Below are positions 47,710-57,194 of a DNA stretch of 64,000 bases, piece after piece. The first letter of the stretch is position 1. Every line of letters begins with the position of its first letter. Below the pieces are notes generated by a model. The model was not told the origin of the DNA. It worked only from the letters and a program-made list of their open reading frames with translations, and did not search any database. The stretch spans positions 2,852,499 to 2,916,498 of the forward strand of contig NZ_CP039456.1 in NCBI RefSeq assembly GCF_006974145.1, written 5' to 3'. Source of the stretch: Changchengzhania lutea. GTDB taxonomy: Bacteria > Bacteroidota > Bacteroidia > Flavobacteriales > Flavobacteriaceae. Position numbers and translations under genes: made by a program.

Positions 47710-47735
47710 TGGAGTCAATAATGTAAGGGGTTAGT

Positions 47736-47751
47736 CAGGTGGGTACAGGAC
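47736..47751 (+). promoter_or_regulatory. PUL element copy 9, upstream of giant DUF5722 gene 47801
   Basis: Reads CAGGTGGGTACAGGAC, 49 bp before the ATG at 47801, and shares GTACAGGA with the best copies. It lies downstream of both the IS and the terminator, so the gene keeps its own control. Confidence 0.55.
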
Positions 47752-47800
47752 ACTTACAAGTGGAAATGATAGTAGATTTATCTAAATTAAATATTCTATC

Positions 47801-50800
47801 ATGTCTCTAAAATTACTATTAAAATTCTCTTTCTTGAATTTCTTCTGTCTCCTTGGTTTTTTAATGGTTGCTCAAACAATTCCATTGGAATTAAACACTA
47901 GCGTAAAACAACAAATGAATATCACCGAAGGCCCTGCTGGTACTTATGATATTGAAACTACAGGCGGAGATCCTTGGATTATTACAAAAGCAATCGCAAA
48001 TACCTATGATCAAGATGAGGTATATGTCGTCAGTTTTTTATATGATGCCCCTGCAGGATTGGATAATTTGGAGCTTCGATATCGGGACAACGCTTCTACA
48101 TTTAACGGGATCCGTAGGTTAAATTTAGGGTCATTGCCGGCTACATCAGGTTTAACTCCCTATAAAATATTCATAAAGTTAGATGCGGTAGAATGGGACA
48201 AGGCCTATACGGTTTTTAGGTTCGATTTTGGAGTTTCCGCTAACCAGAACCTTCAAGTTAAAGACATTCAACTAAGGGCTCCTACAAGGTCTGAAGTTGT
48301 GGAAATAGATCTGGACGTCACCGGTAAAAACCAGATGAATATCTCCCAAAATACGGATGGGAGTTATAGTATTTTAACCACCGGTGGGGATCCCTGGGTT
48401 AAATCCCAATTATTGTCAGAAACTTACGATTACGAAGAAACCTACATTATGACCTTTCAATATTTGGCGGTCAACGGTAGCGGTGCCTTTGGGATAGACG
48501 ACGTTCAAATATTTTATGGATTTCCACCGGCAGGAGCAAGGAGTGTAACCTTGGGTGAGCAGCCAGCGGCACCTAATTGGAAAACCGCGAGTGTTAACCT
48601 TAAACTCAGGGCTTCACAATGGAACCAGGCTTATGATGGCTTCAGGTTTGACATGGGCCGTAGGGCAGACCTTAACATTAAAGTGCGAAACTTTGCATTA
48701 AGAGCCCCGACCCCAGCCGAAATTGCTGCAACCACACCGGTTAACAATATACCTATTACCCTTAATCTTAACAGCCAGGCCCAGATGGACGCTGTCCAAA
48801 ATGCAGATGGCAGTTATACCATAGAAACCTTAGGGAATGATCCGCGGATTACTTCGAATACCATAGAACAATTCTACGATTATAATGAAACCTTTTACAT
48901 GAGTTTTGAATATATAGCATCTGAAGGTCTGGACAATCTTACCGTTTTTTATGGACCTCCCTCCCCAACCAGAAAAATAGATTTTGGGGATCTGGAACCA
49001 ACGGAAGTTTACAAAAACATTAATGTAAATATGAAACAATTTAAAACTTGGAACAGTATGTTTACACAGTTTCGATTTGATTTTGGGACCTCCCCCAATC
49101 AGCTTATCCAGGTTAGAAACATACGATTAAGAAAGCCTACCCAAGAAGAACTTGACAATGATCCCATCATTATCAATCAGAAAAACAACGCCTTTCTTAG
49201 CAACTATTTTAATAGTGAATATACTTCAGAAGTTGCCAAGGCAATGGTCACACAAGACAGTGTATTTGTTCAAACTATAATACCTCAGAATAGCGGAAAT
49301 CTATTTTTATGCGAATTAAAAATGTACAATGCTATTTTTGAACCAGAGGATATTACCTTTTCATTACCGCTTTCTTCAGAAGAATTTATTGAAACTGAAT
49401 TGGAGCGTTTTATCGATGTAGAAGGGGAAACTTATGACCGGATCTATTCTAGATGGGTCATCGCAGAAAAGAATGGCGATGATTATATATATGTGTCCAG
49501 TGCCAAATTTCCTGATGACATTTATAAAGCGAACAAACGGTATTTAGCAGAAGAAAAGCCCTTATCCGTAAAAGGAATTGGAGCATCGGCTGGCCCACAA
49601 TATGCGTCAGACCTATCAGATCTTGGGGCTGAAAATGTACGAACAGGCATTTTATATGGAAGTCTTTTAAGTTTAGTGCCAACCTCGATGAGTTATGAAT
49701 TTAATGGAAAAACCTATTATTTCAATCCGAACTATGTGAATCGTCTGGATCAACGCTATAAAAACTCTACCGATAATGGATTAACCACGACGGTCATAAT
49801 CCTGATACCAAGTAACATTGAAGCTGATAAGAAGGTGATATTAACCCACCCGGATGCCGATAGTGATGCATTTTTTAGTATTGCAAATGTTACCAGCCCA
49901 ATAGGGGTAGAATATTATGCCGCTATGACGTCATTTTTGGCAGAGCGCTATACCAGACCCGATGAATTATATGGGCGCATTACCAACTGGATCATTCATA
50001 ATGAAGTCGATGCAGGTTCTGAGTGGACCAATGCCGGTGAAAAGCCTATGGACATCTATACCGAACTGTACGATCGTTCTATGAGAACCGCCTACTATTC
50101 CATAAGACAGTTTGATCCTGCAGCAAAGGTGTTTATTTCCTTGACACAGTTTTGGAACGCCGCTGTCGATTATCCGCCAAGACTAATGTTGCAGACTCTT
50201 AACAAATTGAGCGAAACCGGTGGGGATTACGAATGGGGCATAGCCCACCATCCCTATCCCCAGAATGGATCTGCCACGTGGAATGACATCCAGGTGACCA
50301 ATGACTTAATGACTTCTCCAAAAATCACCCCGAAGAATATAGAGTTAATGGATACTTGGATTAGATCCAAGGAAAATCTATACAAAGGCTTAAAGGTAAG
50401 GTCATTAATGTTTACCGAACAAGGAATTAATGCAGGTAGGGATTATGATGAAGAAACCTTTCAAAGACAGGCAGCTGGAGTAGCCTATATGTGGAAAAAG
50501 TTTAGTCGGTTACCATCTACAGAAGCCATTCATTATCATAGATTGGTTGACAATGCATCCTTATTTCCGGTACACTTTGGCCTGTGGACAAGAGATGAGG
50601 CATCTAATGCACCAGAGAAAAGAGGAATAAGAAAACCTAGTTGGTATGTTTGGCAGGCTGCCGACACTGAGAACGAAGAGGAAGCATTTGAATTTGCCTT
50701 GCCGATAATAAATGTTTCCAGCTGGGAAGAAACTTTTAACACCTTAATGGGCGAGGTTAATCTTTGTGATGTAACATTCAATTTAACCAACGATGAAAGT

Positions 50801-51994
50801 GTGGCCAGTGACATTGAAATCTATTTTAATGGAGAGATGCACAGATCCGAAAATGATGGCTTTGCCAATTTTTATAATGCAGCATCCTTGCCGGACGAAA
50901 GAACCATCAGGTATGTTACTAATGACACGCTCATTTGGCCAGAATTAACCCTAGTTGTTCAAGAGGACAAGGAAGTTTTTATGGATTTAAAGCCAGTGGA
51001 TAATCTGGAGGCCGTGGGGATTTCGCCCACTCAAATTTTAGTTAAATGGGATGACATTACAGACTTTGAAGACGGATTTATAATCGAAAGGCGATCAGAG
51101 AACGAGTCGAACTTTACGTTACTTGAAAGCGTTTTGGCTGATACAACGAGTTATCTTGATGAAGGCCTTACGCCAGGAATGCGCTATTATTACAGAATCC
51201 GTGCATTTAATGAGGAGGTTAGAACGATTAACTCTAATGAAGTAGATGTTTTAGCACCATTCCTACTTGTAGATTATAAGGACGGTGATAAGAATAAGCC
51301 TCAAAACAATAAGATACGGCCGCATGTCATCCTAAGAAATGAAGCAGAAAATTCAATCGATTTAAACCGGGCCACGGTAAGATATTGGTTTACTGCAGAG
51401 GATTATTCGCCATTACGCTTTAAGGCAGAGAAAACAGGTATTTTTGATAAGAAAAGCCTCCACGGTGATTTTGTTGCTGTTGAACCTGTGCTCGACGGTG
51501 CCGATTATTACCTGGAACTTAGTCTTGATTCAAATTCTCAAATTCCAGCTATGGGATCATCCGGGGAAATCAGGATGAAAATAGAAAAATCACGCCCGTC
51601 ACCTTTTAATGAACTTAACGATTACAGTTATAAAAATGCTTCAAGCTTTCAGGAAACACGAACGATCACTGTCTATTGGGATGGCGAATTAATCTGGGGC
51701 GAAGAACCTAATGCGGTTCAAAATTCGACAGAAACGGAAACAGTTACTTCATCGATACTTTCAGTCTATCCCAATCCAGCAAAGAACTCAACAAACTTAA
51801 AATGGGCTGAAGACATTATCAGTGTTGGTAATTTTACGTTATACGATTATTACAATGTTCAGCATACGGTAAAAACCAATATAAACGAAAGTGACGTTCT
51901 ATCTGTAAAATTACCTAATCTTAAACAGGGATTATATATTTTAAAAGGACAGATTAATGGTGAAGAGATATTATATAGGTTGCTTGTAGAATAA
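47801..51994 (+). CDS. Giant secreted DUF5722 protein, tandem paralogue of 42026-46228
   Basis: The 1397-residue protein has the same module order as its upstream paralogue: signal peptide (MVAQ, about 26), three N-terminal modules (about 27-160, 163-303, 308-445; GGDPW, IFYG, FRFDFG), DUF5722 (about 450-985), small beta domain, FN3 (about 1065-1150), CBM3 (about 1155-1305) and T9SS sorting domain (SVYPNPAKNSTNLKW to the end). Glu735 in WIIHNEVD is kept. At the second site the motif is FTEQG (Glu873) instead of LSENG, a change next to the putative nucleophile that may alter specificity. The CBM3 region is much more alike at DNA level to the paralogue than the N-terminal modules, which suggests duplication with later gene conversion or module exchange. 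Confidence 0.88.
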   Translation: MSLKLLLKFSFLNFFCLLGFLMVAQTIPLELNTSVKQQMNITEGPAGTYDIETTGGDPWIITKAIANTYDQDEVYVVSFLYDAPAGLDNLELRYRDNASTFNGIRRLNLGSLPATSGLTPYKIFIKLDAVEWDKAYTVFRFDFGVSANQNLQVKDIQLRAPTRSEVVEIDLDVTGKNQMNISQNTDGSYSILTTGGDPWVKSQLLSETYDYEETYIMTFQYLAVNGSGAFGIDDVQIFYGFPPAGARSVTLGEQPAAPNWKTASVNLKLRASQWNQAYDGFRFDMGRRADLNIKVRNFALRAPTPAEIAATTPVNNIPITLNLNSQAQMDAVQNADGSYTIETLGNDPRITSNTIEQFYDYNETFYMSFEYIASEGLDNLTVFYGPPSPTRKIDFGDLEPTEVYKNINVNMKQFKTWNSMFTQFRFDFGTSPNQLIQVRNIRLRKPTQEELDNDPIIINQKNNAFLSNYFNSEYTSEVAKAMVTQDSVFVQTIIPQNSGNLFLCELKMYNAIFEPEDITFSLPLSSEEFIETELERFIDVEGETYDRIYSRWVIAEKNGDDYIYVSSAKFPDDIYKANKRYLAEEKPLSVKGIGASAGPQYASDLSDLGAENVRTGILYGSLLSLVPTSMSYEFNGKTYYFNPNYVNRLDQRYKNSTDNGLTTTVIILIPSNIEADKKVILTHPDADSDAFFSIANVTSPIGVEYYAAMTSFLAERYTRPDELYGRITNWIIHNEVDAGSEWTNAGEKPMDIYTELYDRSMRTAYYSIRQFDPAAKVFISLTQFWNAAVDYPPRLMLQTLNKLSETGGDYEWGIAHHPYPQNGSATWNDIQVTNDLMTSPKITPKNIELMDTWIRSKENLYKGLKVRSLMFTEQGINAGRDYDEETFQRQAAGVAYMWKKFSRLPSTEAIHYHRLVDNASLFPVHFGLWTRDEASNAPEKRGIRKPSWYVWQAADTENEEEAFEFALPIINVSSWEETFNTLMGEVNLCDVTFNLTNDESVASDIEIYFNGEMHRSENDGFANFYNAASLPDERTIRYVTNDTLIWPELTLVVQEDKEVFMDLKPVDNLEAVGISPTQILVKWDDITDFEDGFIIERRSENESNFTLLESVLADTTSYLDEGLTPGMRYYYRIRAFNEEVRTINSNEVDVLAPFLLVDYKDGDKNKPQNNKIRPHVILRNEAENSIDLNRATVRYWFTAEDYSPLRFKAEKTGIFDKKSLHGDFVAVEPVLDGADYYLELSLDSNSQIPAMGSSGEIRMKIEKSRPSPFNELNDYSYKNASSFQETRTITVYWDGELIWGEEPNAVQNSTETETVTSSILSVYPNPAKNSTNLKWAEDIISVGNFTLYDYYNVQHTVKTNINESDVLSVKLPNLKQGLYILKGQINGEEILYRLLVE

Positions 51995-52038
51995 TATATT
52001 GTTCTTTCTACTAGTAGATCGGATTTAAAAAAATAAAA

Positions 52039-52073
52039 TTCTGAAAAGCATTGAACTATCATGCTTTTCAGAA
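52039..52073 (-). terminator. Hairpin terminator between DUF5722 gene and IS1595 element
   Basis: TTCTGAAAAGCAT (52039-52051) and ATGCTTTTCAGAA (52061-52073) form a perfect 13-bp stem with a 9-nt loop. On the - strand it is followed by a T-rich run, so it should stop transcription leaving the IS; on the + strand it may still act at the end of the DUF5722 gene, with fewer Ts. Confidence 0.6.
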
Positions 52074-52079
52074 TAAAAA

Positions 52080-53083
52080 AATTGTATATCCGTTTAATGT
52101 CCATTAGCTGTAATGCTAGCAATAATAAGCCTATCAAAGATTCGTTCTCCAAAATACCTGCGGTTGAGCTTATAAACAAACTCGTTCAGATATAATTGCA
52201 AATATTTCTTCTTGATTTTATGATAAGTTCCCGCAAAGTTCCTTTTAGCATTGCTTATTGCTATATGCACCCATTTGAGTGTTTCTTTGGTGGTTTGTTC
52301 GTTTGATTTCTCTGTCATATGTATTTCTACATAGTCTGCAATATTTACATATGAAGTACTCTTATCTGTAAATATAATAGTTTGCTCGTCATCAATAGCG
52401 TCTTTGAAGCTTTGGTCTGTGCCATCTGCCTTGTGGTCTTCTAATACCTTAGCTTTAAAATAACGGCATTGTCTATCTACTTTTCCTGTTTCTATATCTT
52501 CCAGTATGGTGCTTTCTGCCATAATCATAACATTGGATTTAGTTTTGCTCCCTCGACCTGCTTTTTGGGTTTTGTGTGCTTGTTCCGAGGCTTCAATAGT
52601 AAAATAGCCTTCATCCATTTCTATCATTCCTTCCAATGTGTACCTGTCATCACGATCCCCCATTGCTCTACGCAGTTTATGGACCATTGCCCAAACTGGC
52701 TCATAACGTTTTAGCCCCAACTGGCGCTGTATCTCTTTACTGGAAAATCCTTTTTTTGTGGTGCTCATCAAAAAAATGGTCTTGTACCAAACCAGAAATG
52801 ACAATTTAGAGCTTTCCATTATGGTGCCACTGCGCAATGATGTCCTTGAGTTGCAGGATTTACATTGATAGCTCCATTTATTGATCAGCCAATAGTGGTC
52901 TGTACATCCGCAACGCTTACAAACAACACCTTGCTTGTCCCTTTGCTCCTTGAAATGAAGCCTGCAACTCTTTTCATCTGTGAAATGAACCCCAAAAGAA
53001 AATATATCCATAGCTAACTGTTTTTGAATCAATTAAATATACAAAATATTAATCAATATAGGGGTGTTTACGGATATACAATT
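52080..53083 (-). mobile_element. IS1595-family insertion sequence, about 1.0 kb
   Basis: Perfect 14-bp inverted repeats AATTGTATATCCGT (52080-52093) and ACGGATATACAATT (53070-53083) enclose one transposase gene. The flanks TAAAAAA on both sides could be a 7-bp target duplication, but the A-rich context makes its exact length uncertain. It marks the border between the large PUL and the remnant-rich region before the second PUL. Confidence 0.85.
52094..53032 (-). CDS. IS1595-family transposase (ISXO2-like)
   Basis: The 312-residue intact transposase starts with a zinc ribbon (CKRCG at about 38 and CKSCNS at about 57), followed by a helical region (KGFSSKEIQRQLGLKRYEPVWAMVHKLR in pieces) and the DDE-type catalytic core (EMDEGYFTIEA near 139, TDKSTSYVNI near 223, NFAGTYHKIKKKYLQLYLNEFVYKLNRR at the end in pieces). 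Length and order are as usual for the family. The stop directly abuts the left inverted repeat. Confidence 0.92.
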   Translation of the reverse strand: MIQKQLAMDIFSFGVHFTDEKSCRLHFKEQRDKQGVVCKRCGCTDHYWLINKWSYQCKSCNSRTSLRSGTIMESSKLSFLVWYKTIFLMSTTKKGFSSKEIQRQLGLKRYEPVWAMVHKLRRAMGDRDDRYTLEGMIEMDEGYFTIEASEQAHKTQKAGRGSKTKSNVMIMAESTILEDIETGKVDRQCRYFKAKVLEDHKADGTDQSFKDAIDDEQTIIFTDKSTSYVNIADYVEIHMTEKSNEQTTKETLKWVHIAISNAKRNFAGTYHKIKKKYLQLYLNEFVYKLNRRYFGERIFDRLIIASITANGH

Positions 53084-53482
53084 AAAAAAATATGATGACA
53101 GGAAAAAAAGAACTTATTGAGAATTTATAATTGAAAACCAATCCTCTTTTGCTTCTGGTGTTAAGCTATCAAAACTCTTAGATGCTATTCGGTTTATTGA
53201 AAAAGTGGTCAATTGAGTAAGAAAAACTACTTTTGAGATATGTGGTAAACAAAATTTTAGCTTTCATTTAGGAAAAGTTTTGATTTTGTTTGAAAATTTA
53301 TGTTAGAACTTGTATAGTTAAAAACTTTTCAAAAAGGTAAAATGTAACAAAGGTTCTTATGAAATAAGTTACCTATTCGGTTACCAAGAAAAGCTAATAT
53401 TATGTAATTTATTGATTTTTAATAGATAAGGGTAAAGGCAGACTTCCTGCCGCCCCGACACAATAGTATATCAATCTATATC

Positions 53483-53516
53483 AAAAACCTGTTAATCTTA
53501 CGATTTACAGGTTTTT
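53483..53516. terminator. Hairpin with A/T tracts in remnant region
   Basis: AAAAACCTGT (53483-53492) and ACAGGTTTTT (53507-53516) pair around a 14-nt loop. It may be the terminator of a lost gene. The rest of 53084-53708 shows no gene; a GC-rich patch (GGCAGACTTCCTGCCGCCCC, from 53437) stands out there. Confidence 0.45.
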
Positions 53517-53708
53517 ACGTTTCTATAAATATTATAAGAATGTAAAAAATGCAGTTAAAAAAGTCAACAATTCGGATAACAAAAAGAGTTTTAGAAAAGT
53601 GTCATCCAAATTGTTAAAATTCAACGCATTGTAGATTAAATAAATGTGTCTTTAAAGTGATTTGACTTTCGTCTTTACAAATTAATGTTTAACTAAAAGT
53701 CATTTAAA

Positions 53709-54036
53709 ATGAAAACAAAAAGCACCTTCACGGTTATTTTTTTTACAAGAAAATCAAGAAGCAATCCCAACGGGCTTTCTATCTATGTCCGTATTAGTAA
53801 ACGGCAAACGCTCAGAAATGAGTTTAAAAAGAAGTATTGAGGAAAACTAGTGGGACAATACTAAAAATAGAGGAAGAGGTAATTCAGAAACTATCAAAAT
53901 TCTAAATGCCTATTTAGACCAAGTTTATAACAAAGTACTTCAATGTCATAAGGAGCTTATGGAAGATGATACAGTATTGTCCTTAGGGTTATCAAGTCAA
54001 GATATTTGGGAGAAGATGACAATAGCAAAACTTTAA
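53709..54036 (+). pseudogene. Degenerate tyrosine-recombinase (integrase) N-terminus
   Basis: The first frame reads MKTKSTFTVIFFTRKSR then NPNGLSIYVRIS, the opening of the Arm-DNA-binding domain of Bacteroidetes integrases. A one-base frameshift near 53794 moves the match to VNGKRSEMSLKRSIEEN, an in-frame TAG (53846-53848) stands where a codon before WDN is expected, and the match continues through LNAYLDQVYNKVLQ and ELMEDD to a stop at 54034-54036. The catalytic domain is absent. It is a relic of a mobile element. 54037-54256 shows no gene. Confidence 0.75.
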
Positions 54037-54256
54037 ATGAGTTATTTCTTTTCATGTTGCTAGACATACGTTTACCACAACATAATAATAATGAAGCAAT
54101 TTAGATCCCAAAGCATACAGAATTAATATCCACCCTTTTAACTATTAAATTAGAGAAATTCGAAAGGTTAATATGGTTTTAATATTCACAAATCATTTTT
54201 AAATTGATTAGATTTGTTTGAATCAAATTTCACTTCATTAAGGTTAAAATTATTTA

Positions 54257-57049
54257 ATGCTAGCAAATTTCAAACACATATTTCTTTTAGTTTGTGCCAT
54301 GGTGCTTTTTGGTAATATGTATGCGCAATACACACCTTTTTTTCAGAATTATTCATTAACAGAATTCAATGCTGGTAACCAAAATTGGGGGATTTCTTCT
54401 GCTGAAAACGGAAAGTTATATGTGGCGAATGACAAAGGGTTACTTGAGTTTGATGGGTTAAAGTGGAGGTTTTTTCAACTTCCAAATAAAACTACTATTA
54501 GATCGGTGTTAGCATATAATAATGTTATTTATACAGGATCATATGAAGAGTTTGGATATTGGACAAAAAATAAAAAAGGAGAGTTAGTTTATACCTCATT
54601 ATATAACTTTCAAGCACAAGAAAAATCTTTAGATGAAGAGTTTTGGGAAATTTTACACCATAATGGTGCTATTTTGTTTAGATCATTTTCCAATCTTTAT
54701 ATATACAAAGATGGAAATATAACTAAGGCAAAGCTAGAGTCTACAATAATTTCATGCAATGTTGTTGGTAATAATGTTTATGTCTCAACATTAAAAGACG
54801 GAGTATACATATTGCAAGATGACACATTAGTGCCTTTTATTAAAACTGACAAATTGTATAACACAAAAGTTGTTTCTATAACAGCGTTTAACAACAAATT
54901 ACTAGTTACTACGGCATTAAAAGGGTGCTATTTATATAGCAACAATACGCTAGAGGTTTGGCAATCTCAAATTAATTCGATAATTAAAGAGCAACAACTT
55001 AATAGCTTTTTAGAGCTAGAAAACGGCAATATGGTATTTGGAACCATAAAAAATGGCGTTTATATAACTAATCCTTCAGGTAAAGTATTATTTCATATTA
55101 GTAAAGAAAACGGTTTATTAAACAATACCGTTTTAAGCCTTGGTTTAGAAAAAAACAATAAATTATGGGTAGGCTTAGATAATGGCGTTGCACTTATAGA
55201 TTTAAATTATAACCAAGTACTATATAATGATAATTCTGGTGAATTGGGAGCTGTTTACGATATTATTAACTACAAAAATGTTTTATATATTGGTAGTAAT
55301 ACGGGGTTGTTTTATTTAAATGAAGGTGATGATAAGCTGAAATTTATTAACAACTCGCAAGGTCAGGTTTGGAGTTTAAAAGAAATAAATGGTGAGTTGT
55401 TTTGTGGGCATAATAATGGCACCTATTTAGTTCAAAATAAAAAACTAAAAAAAATATCAAACTCTACTGGAGGGTGGGTTATTAAAAAAGTCCCCGAATC
55501 TAATAATACATATATCCAAGGCACCTATGCAGGCTTAGTTAAATATAAATACGTAAATGGAGAATGGGTTGTATTGCATTTAGGTGGAACTACTATACCT
55601 ATTAAATTTTTAGTTTTCGAAGGTTCACACACTGCTTGGGCTGCTCATGCCTATAAAGGTCTGTATAGAATTAAGTTTGATGAAAATTATGAAAAAGGAG
55701 AAGTTGAAGATTATAAAAACAAAGGACTGTGGTCTGATTATAATGTAAGGGTTTACAATATTAAAAATGATATTTGTTTTAAAACAAATGAGGGGTGGCA
55801 AAAATATGAACCCTTATTGGATAGTATTGTGCCGCATAACTTACTAAATGAAACTATTGGGGATGGCACTAGTATCATTTCAGATTTGGACGAAGATATG
55901 TTGGTAACAAAAAGCATAACGGATAAAATTAGTTTTGTCTCCCTTAGCAACGGTTTTAATAATGTAGAAATTCCTAATATCCTATTTTATAAAAGATTGG
56001 TTGTAGATAACGAACGCGTGTCGAAAATAAAAGACTCGGTATATGCCTTAAATTTATATGATGGTTTTATGCTTATCAATAAATTGAGTTACAATAAGCA
56101 GGATACGCTTCAAAAACCCATTATCGAACGAATTGAAATTGATAAAAACTTTATAGATATAAATGATTTAGATACTTATGAGTTTCCGTATAACAAAAAC
56201 ATTGGGATATCTATATCTGCTCCAAAATCCAGTAATCATTTTTTTGAGTATGCCATACCCAACGATTCTGATAGTTTAAATTGGTATCAAATGGAATATG
56301 ATAAGTTAGAATTGTCTAACTTAAGCAATGGAGACTATAAAATTCATTTTCGAACAACTAATCTCTCAGGGGAAGTATCATTAATAAAAACACTTCAATT
56401 AAAAATATCGCCACCATGGTACAAAAACAGTTTTTTTTATTTAATAGCTACATTGCTTATCAGCTTAATTATATATGGGCTTCATAAACGAAAAATTAAA
56501 AAAGAACAAAAAGCACTACACAATAAACTAATAAGGGAGCAAGAAATATTGTTAAAGGAGAAAGCCATTGAAAATGATAAAAAAATAGTGCAATTAAAAA
56601 ACGAGTCCTTAAAAAACGAAGTAAAATTGAAAAGCAAACAATTGGCAAATACGGCCATGTCATTAGTTAAGAAAAACGAATCGATGCTTGAAATTAAAAA
56701 AGAACTGGTAAATAATAAATCTGTTTTCAAAAATGTATTAACCTATAAAAGATTATTAAGAACTATAGATAAATCCATTGGACATGAAGATGAATGGCAA
56801 TTGTTTGAATATAATTTCAATCAAGTTCATGAAGAATTCTTTAACCAATTAAAAAGTGATTACCCACAACTGACACATAAAGATTTGAAAATTTGTGCCT
56901 ACATTAAGATGAATTTATTGACTAAAGAAATTGCGCCATTAATGAATGTGTCAATTAGGGGGCTAGAAACCCATAGATACAGATTAAAACGCAAGCTAAA
57001 TCTAGAAAATGATAAATCTTTAGGTGATTTTTTGCGAAATTTCAAATAA
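54257..57049 (+). CDS. Membrane beta-propeller sensor with LuxR-type HTH, regulator of second PUL
   Basis: The protein has 930 residues: a Sec signal (ending MYAQ, about 23), a large periplasmic region of two-component-regulator propeller repeats (about 30-620; e.g. NGKLYVANDKGLLEFDG, NNKLWVGLDNGVALIDL in pieces), a Y_Y_Y domain (about 635-715, ending LKISPPWYKN), one membrane segment (about 720-742), a long coiled coil (about 745-830), and a C-terminal helix-turn-helix (about 868-915: LTHKDLKICAYIKMNLLTKEIA, then MNVSIRGLETHRYRLKRKL). No histidine kinase or receiver domain is present, so it is not a classical hybrid two-component system. It probably senses glycans in the periplasm and directly controls the adjacent susC, by way of the ACGTCA repeats. 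How a membrane-bound HTH reaches DNA is not clear from sequence. Confidence 0.88.
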   Translation: MLANFKHIFLLVCAMVLFGNMYAQYTPFFQNYSLTEFNAGNQNWGISSAENGKLYVANDKGLLEFDGLKWRFFQLPNKTTIRSVLAYNNVIYTGSYEEFGYWTKNKKGELVYTSLYNFQAQEKSLDEEFWEILHHNGAILFRSFSNLYIYKDGNITKAKLESTIISCNVVGNNVYVSTLKDGVYILQDDTLVPFIKTDKLYNTKVVSITAFNNKLLVTTALKGCYLYSNNTLEVWQSQINSIIKEQQLNSFLELENGNMVFGTIKNGVYITNPSGKVLFHISKENGLLNNTVLSLGLEKNNKLWVGLDNGVALIDLNYNQVLYNDNSGELGAVYDIINYKNVLYIGSNTGLFYLNEGDDKLKFINNSQGQVWSLKEINGELFCGHNNGTYLVQNKKLKKISNSTGGWVIKKVPESNNTYIQGTYAGLVKYKYVNGEWVVLHLGGTTIPIKFLVFEGSHTAWAAHAYKGLYRIKFDENYEKGEVEDYKNKGLWSDYNVRVYNIKNDICFKTNEGWQKYEPLLDSIVPHNLLNETIGDGTSIISDLDEDMLVTKSITDKISFVSLSNGFNNVEIPNILFYKRLVVDNERVSKIKDSVYALNLYDGFMLINKLSYNKQDTLQKPIIERIEIDKNFIDINDLDTYEFPYNKNIGISISAPKSSNHFFEYAIPNDSDSLNWYQMEYDKLELSNLSNGDYKIHFRTTNLSGEVSLIKTLQLKISPPWYKNSFFYLIATLLISLIIYGLHKRKIKKEQKALHNKLIREQEILLKEKAIENDKKIVQLKNESLKNEVKLKSKQLANTAMSLVKKNESMLEIKKELVNNKSVFKNVLTYKRLLRTIDKSIGHEDEWQLFEYNFNQVHEEFFNQLKSDYPQLTHKDLKICAYIKMNLLTKEIAPLMNVSIRGLETHRYRLKRKLNLENDKSLGDFLRNFK

Positions 57050-57085
57050 ATAGAGTATAAAATTACACTTTTAACTCTTTTTTAG

Positions 57086-57194
57086 TACGTCATAATTACT
57101 TCATATAATTATAAACGCCTTTGTTTATTGCTTATTTTAAACGTCATAACATACGTCAAATAGCGTTTGTGTAATTTTTTTAACGTATGACGTA
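57086..57194 (+). promoter_or_regulatory. Cluster of ACGTCA repeats upstream of second susC
   Basis: TACGTCATAA (57086), AACGTCATAA (57140) and TACGTCAAAT (57152) in direct orientation plus a reverse copy TGACGTA (57188-57194) lie between the regulator stop and susC. They are good candidates for binding sites of the regulator encoded just upstream. Confidence 0.55.

Noticed and set aside
53140-53220. Short open stretch with protein-like composition after the IS1595 element
   Set aside because: Fewer than 30 codons between stops, no start and no family resemblance; it could be a relic, but this cannot be supported.
53437-53460. GC-rich patch as a tRNA gene or tRNA 3' end
   Set aside because: Only about 24 bases, no cloverleaf and no CCA-type context can be built; kept only as a possible old attachment site.
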